The position numbers were made by a program, and so were the translations under genes. This document shows, in pieces, positions 34,822-38,839 of a stretch of DNA of 38,839 bases. The number at the start of each line of letters is the position of its first letter. Position 1 is the stretch's first letter. Source of the DNA: Mesostigma viride (Eukaryota; Streptophyta; Mesostigmatophyceae; Mesostigmatales; Mesostigmataceae); contig RPFO01002001.1 in assembly GCA_009746045.1 (NCBI GenBank), forward strand, positions 1 through 38,839, given 5' to 3'. A model generated the notes under the pieces. The model searched no databases and was not told the origin of the DNA. It worked only from the letters and a program-made list of their open reading frames with translations.

Positions 34822-36275
34822 TTGCCCTTTATACTACTTTTTGGCTGCGCCAATTGTTCCGCAAACTCTTCCGGCAAACGTTGTCCGTACCCAAGTAGCG
34901 CAAAAATCCGAACGCGCAATTTGTTTCCGCAAAATCTTTACGCAGATCCCATCCGTAGGCTTTCTAGCGGCCTGTCACCGCGTAGCGTCTGGCGCCCAAA
35001 CTTTTCTCAACACGGAACTCAAACAAATACCTGCCAACCGTCAATCAGTAAAAGCGTTTCGACTAGAAACGGCCGTAACCTCCTCGTAACCGTGAATTTT
35101 TCCGAGTAGCTAAGCGCCAAAGCCTTGCGTTCCGAGTTGAGCTTGAAATTGGCCTAGGCGTTTGGAACGGACGAGGGAAATTGGCAAGGAAAGCGGCGAG
35201 GAGAGGACCGATTCAAGGGGTATTTGGCGGTTGCTGGCAACAAGCGAGAAAGCTGACGGACGGACCTGACGTGCTGACATACCAGGTTTAGTTGCGGTTC
35301 GGTTCAGCCACCGGCTTCCCAAAATAGGCCAGCAAACCGTCCGGCACCATGATTTGCATGGAATCGTGGCGTAATCCATGGAATCACAGGCTGTGGCCTG
35401 CCGTACAGGTTCGGCTGTCTTGCTAGTGGGCGGGCTGTGTAAGCGGGAGTGTACGGCTGTGCTGGTACTCGCCGTTGAGGCACAAAAAGCCGTTGAGGCA
35501 CAGAATCTGCCAAGTAGCGGGGGTTCGGGGGCGGAGCCCCCGATCTTGTTGCCCTTTATACTACTTTTTGGCTGCGCCAATTGTTCCGCAAACTCTTCCG
35601 GCAAACGTTGTCCGTACCCAAGTAGCGCAAAAATCCGAACGCGCAATTTGTTTCCGCAAAATCTTTACGCAGATCCCATCCGTAGGCTTTCTAGCGGCCT
35701 GTCACCGCGTAGCGTCTGGCGCCCAAACTTTTCTCAACACGGAACTCAAACAAATACCTGCCAACCGTCAATCAGTAAAAGCGTTTCGACTAGAAACGGC
35801 CGTAACCTCCTCGTAACCGTGAATTTTTCCGAGTAGCTAAGCGCCAAAGCCTTGCGTTCCGAGTTGAGCTTGAAATTGGCCTAGGCGTTTGGAACGGACG
35901 AGGGAAATTGGCAAGGAAAGCGGCGAGGAGAGGACCGATTCAAGGGGTATTTGGCGGTTGCTGGCAAAAGCGAGAAAGCTGACGGACGGACCTGACGTGC
36001 TGACATACCAGGTTTAGTTGCGGTTCGGTTCAGCCACCGGCTTCCCAAAATAGGCCAGCAAACCGTCCGGCACCATGAATTTGCATGGAATCGTGGCGTA
36101 ATCCATGGAATCACAGGCTGTGGCCGGCCGTACAGGTTCGGCTGTCTTGCTAGTGGGCGGGCTGTGTAAGCGGGAGTGTACGGCTGTGCTGGTACTCGCC
36201 GTTGAGGCACAAAAAGCCGTTGAGGCACAGAATCTGCCAAGTAGCGGGGGTTCGGGGGCGGAGCCCCCGATCTTG
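34822..36275 (+). repeat. Array 2, monomers 13-14 (C, C)
   Basis: Two adjacent C copies, each missing one base relative to monomer 3: the first reads CACCATGATTTGCATGG (one G lost near 35352) and the second has A4 in place of A5 near 35966. The first also reads GGCAACAAGCG. Each deletion changes the reading frame of the overlapping frames and fuses or truncates them. Confidence 0.9.
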
Positions 36276-37730
36276 TTGCCCTTTATACTACTTTTTGGCT
36301 GCGCCATTTGTTCCGCAAACTCTTCCGGCAAACGTTGTCCGTACCCGAGTAGCGCGAAAATCCGAACGCCAAATTTGTTTACGCAAAATCTTTACGCAGA
36401 TCGCGGCCGTAGGCTTTCTAGCGGCCTGTCACCGCGTAGCGTCTGGCGCCGAAACTTTTCTCAACACGGAACTCAAACAAATACCTGCCAACCGTCAATC
36501 AGTAAAAGCGTTTCTTGTTGAAACTGCCGTAACCTCCGCATAACGGTCTTATTTTCCAAGTAGCTAAGCGCCAAAGCCTTGCGTTCCGAGTGAGCTTGAA
36601 ATTGGCCTAGGCGTTTGGAACGGACGAGGGAAATTGGCAAGGAAAACGGCGAGGAGAGGACCGATTCAAGGGGTATTTGGCGGTTGCTGGCAAAAAGCGA
36701 GAAAGCTGACGGACGGACCAGACCTACTGACAGACCAGGTTTAGTTGCGGTTCGGTTCAGCCACCGGCTTCCCAAAATAGGCCAGCAAACCGTCCGGCAC
36801 CATGAGTTTGCATGGAATCGTGGCGTAATCCATGGAATCACAGGCTGTGGCCGGCCGTACAGGTTCGGCTGTCTTGCTAGTGGGCGGGCTGTGTAAGCGG
36901 GAGTGTACGGCTGTGCTGGTACTCGCCGTTGAGGCACAAAAAGCCGTTGAGGCACAGAATCTGCCAAGTAGCGGGGGTTCGGGGGCGGAGCCCCCGATCT
37001 TGTTGCCCTTTATACTACTTTTTGGCTGCGCCATTTGTTCCGCAAACTCTTCCGGCAAACGTTGTCCGTACCCGAGTAGCGCGAAAATCCGAACGCCAAA
37101 TTTGTTTACGCAAAATCTTTACGCAGATCGCGGCCGTAGGCTTTCTAGCGGCCTGTCACCGCGTAGCGTCTGGCGCCGAAACTTTTCTCAACACGGAACT
37201 CAAACAAATACCTGCCAACCGTCAATCAGTAAAAGCGTTTCTTGTTGAAACTGCCGTAACCTCCGCATAACGGTCTTATTTTCCAAGTAGCTAAGCGCCA
37301 AAGCCTTGCGTTCCGAGTGGAGCTTGAAATTGGCCTAGGCGTTTGGAACGGACGAGGGAAATTGGCAAGGAAAACGGCGAGGAGAGGACCGATTCAAGGG
37401 GTATTTGGCGGTTGCTGGCAAAAAGCGAGAAAGCTGACGGACGGACCAGACCTACTGACAGACCAGGTTTAGTTGCGGTTCGGTTCAGCCACCGGCTTCC
37501 CAAAATAGGCCAGCAAACCGTCCGGCACCATGAGTTTGCATGGAATCGTGGCGTAATCCATGGAATCACAGGCTGTGGCCGGCCGTACAGGTTCGGCTGT
37601 CTTGCTAGTGGGCGGGCTGTGTAAGCGGGAGTGTACGGCTGTGCTGGTACTCGCCGTTGAGGCACAAAAAGCCGTTGAGGCACAGAATCTGCCAAGTAGC
37701 GGGGGTTCGGGGGCGGAGCCCCCGATCTTG
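36276..37730 (+). repeat. Array 2, monomers 15-16 (B, B)
   Basis: Monomer 15 lacks one G (CGAGTGAGCTTG near 36589). Monomer 16 has the complete form and is the last of the array. It ends with the usual hairpin and CTTG, after which the sequence becomes TCAACATATATACTAAAGC and no longer matches the monomer. Confidence 0.9.
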
Positions 37731-38619
37731 TCAACATATATACTAAAGCTTGTAAAACGCAGCCTTGGCACAATTTTAGCTAACACTCTTTCGAACGGCT
37801 TTCGGCTCCAGCCACTCAGCGGCGCGACTTACGGTCCGCTTGACGAATGAGCTGCGCGAAATTTCGTTGCGACCAATCACGAAAAGGTCAAACCACGGCG
37901 CGCCCATTTTTGAGGTTTCTGAAGCGTTACATCCAGATGAGCCATTTGGCAGAGGTCCGTATGCCCAGATGGCTCCTACTAGAAAACTCTGCGATTTCCT
38001 GTGTTCGCGAGCTCCAGATATAACCGTCGCAAACTTTTGGGCTGTTGGAGCAAACTTTCTGTTGGCGATATCCCGTTACAAACGCGCAGGAAGCTCACAC
38101 GTGGATTTTCCTGTGCTCCACCGCCTGTAAGCGATTTTTCCCTGCTGTCTGCGGCGAGGTCACTCATCCCCGCGCGCATCGCGCTCCCGTGCAGGGGTAG
38201 CAGTCAATCTGGAGCTAGTTGAACTCCGCAAGACGTAGTTCGCGAGCTCCGTCCACTGCGCGGTTGCGCAGTTTGTCCCTTTGTAGCAATGTACATATTG
38301 TGCAACTTCTGATGAAATTGCTTACGTAGACTTCAGGCGCCAAGGCACACCTCATCATACGATCAATCGTGACGTACCGGGTTCGAACCTTCAGAGGCCT
38401 TCTAGCATTCCGGATTTTTTCCTTCACCCTTTTGCCAAACTCCGTGAATCTTGTGGTCGAAACTCTAAAGCTAGCGCGCGCTCCTTGGCGGGACTAGTGC
38501 CACTTGGCACTCGACGGAGGTACGTGGTGACTCACATCTCCCTAGCCGGGGCTCCCTGGCCGGGGACCGGCCACAAAAAGAACAAGCTCTAATGTCGCGG
38601 GCGAAGCCCGCAAAACTTG
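37731..38619 (+). mobile_element. Segment Y: 889 bp with TC start and hairpin-CTTG end
   Basis: It begins TCAACATATATACTAAAGC directly after the last monomer and ends at 38619 with its own hairpin and CTTG. It contains further short hairpins: CTGCGC/GCGCAG at 38256-38271 and AGTGCCA/TGGCACT at 38495-38510. Its body is unrelated to the other units. Open frames of up to 96 codons (37840-38130 plus, TTG start) match nothing known to me. By position and ends I infer another non-autonomous element of the same terminal class, present once in this window. Confidence 0.45.
38597..38619 (+). other. 3' terminal hairpin plus CTTG of segment Y
   Basis: GCGGGC (38597-38602) pairs perfectly with GCCCGC (38606-38611) around a GAA loop, followed by AAAA, then CTTG at 38616-38619 and T at 38620. 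Loop and spacing closely match the end of segment X (GAA loop, 4-nt spacer). Confidence 0.7.
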
Positions 38620-38839
38620 TAGTAGCCTGTAGTTTATCTCCACCGACCACCGGGATCTGGACCTCACAGGCAACGAATTATTTGGTGTGGGTCTGCGGAA
38701 CGATCAGGCCAGGTTGTACGTTGAATGGCAGGTGGCACCGTGGCAGACTGGCAGTGCTGGCTTTTTACGTTTTTCGTGGCTTTTTACGTTTCCACCATAC
38801 CTCGCCGATTCACGACAAAGCAGGCCCTTTTCTCTCTCC
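38620..38839. other. Right flank, unassigned
   Basis: This begins TAGTAGCCTGTAG after the Y terminus. It contains a 15-bp direct repeat TGGCTTTTTACGTTT at 38758-38772 and 38777-38791 (19-bp period). No gene or RNA is recognised. It may be the left part of a further element or ordinary flanking DNA; the window ends too soon to tell. Confidence 0.5.

Larger units (their letters stand above)
26073..37730 (+). repeat. Array 2: sixteen tandem monomers of 727-737 bp
   Basis: Monomer starts (subtype): 26073 A, 26800 B, 27528 C, 28256 D, 28993 B, 29721 A, 30448 A, 31175 A, 31902 B, 32630 D, 33367 B, 34095 A, 34822 C, 35549 C, 36276 B, 37003 B. Lengths are 727 (A), 728 (B, C) and 737 (D); three copies are one base short. 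Markers after GTAC are ACTAGTAG (A), CCGAGTAG (B), CCAAGTAG (C) and CCTAGTAG (D). The right half is more conserved but also has subtype-linked changes (GATCTGACGTACTGAC in A, GACCAGACCTACTGAC in B). Overlapping frames on both strands are not preserved across one-base indels, so I do not call them genes. Confidence 0.96.

Noticed and set aside
1550-37730. CRISPR array, because of regular repetition
   Set aside because: The periods are about 727 bp or about 30 bp without unique spacers; the whole unit repeats, which is satellite or minisatellite structure.
38320-38400. Possible tRNA, from the B-box-like GGTTCGAACC near 38380
   Set aside because: The T-stem does not pair beyond one G-C and two G-U pairs, the acceptor ends do not match, and no D or anticodon arm is found on either strand.

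Overview
This window looks like repeat-dense eukaryotic nuclear DNA. No protein-coding gene, rRNA or tRNA can be supported in it. The reasons are kilobase-scale head-to-tail satellite arrays, a long CA-rich minisatellite, a TTAA-flanked insertion of piggyBac type, and no compact or operon-like coding. An alga or another protist is a guess only; no lineage marker is visible.

Layout. 1-1289 is single-copy, G-rich at its left end, with nothing recognisable. 1290-1549 is a very GC-rich segment (X) ending in a GC hairpin followed by CTTG. 1550-4673 holds four head-to-tail monomers of about 727 bp (array 1; the first is stretched to 944 bp). 4674-26072 holds four head-to-tail copies of a much larger composite unit, U1 to U4 (3956, 4695, 4697 and 8051 bp). 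Each U has an alpha part rich in GAACG-NAAA-CGTTC hairpins, a conserved beta flank of about 1.1 kb, a minisatellite of 1.3 to 3.4 kb built on a roughly 30-bp CA-rich repeat, and a tail of about 1 kb ending in a 13-bp perfect GC hairpin, a T-run and CTTG. U4 also carries a 1738-bp piggyBac-like insertion (23549-25286, TTAA duplicated), an internal minisatellite duplication of about 1.4 kb and extra 121-bp subrepeats. 26073-37730 holds sixteen more 727-737-bp monomers (array 2) of four subtypes in the order A B C D B A A A B D B A C C B B. 37731-38619 is a further, different segment (Y) with the same kind of hairpin-CTTG end. 38620-38839 is the start of something else.

The unifying observation is that segments with unrelated bodies (X, 727-bp monomer, U, Y) all end in a GC-rich hairpin, 2 to 9 nt, then CTTG followed by T, and that they abut exactly there with no spacer. 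From 1550 to 38619 the window is thus a same-orientation concatemer of 25 units. The U block sits exactly at a monomer boundary, so removing it would restore a continuous 727-bp array. Subtype D monomers and U also share a motif near their 5' ends. This resembles what is known of Helitron-type rolling-circle transposons (3' hairpin near a short CT-starting terminus, no target-site duplication, a T following, same-orientation tandem arrays). No Rep/helicase gene is present and CTTG is not the canonical CTRR. My inference is therefore a set of non-autonomous, Helitron-like or otherwise hairpin-terminated elements mobilised in trans; satellite spread by recombination is the main alternative.

The many overlapping open frames on both strands are best explained by composition (few T on one strand of the minisatellite) and by repetition. 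One-base indels between copies shift frames freely, which argues against coding.
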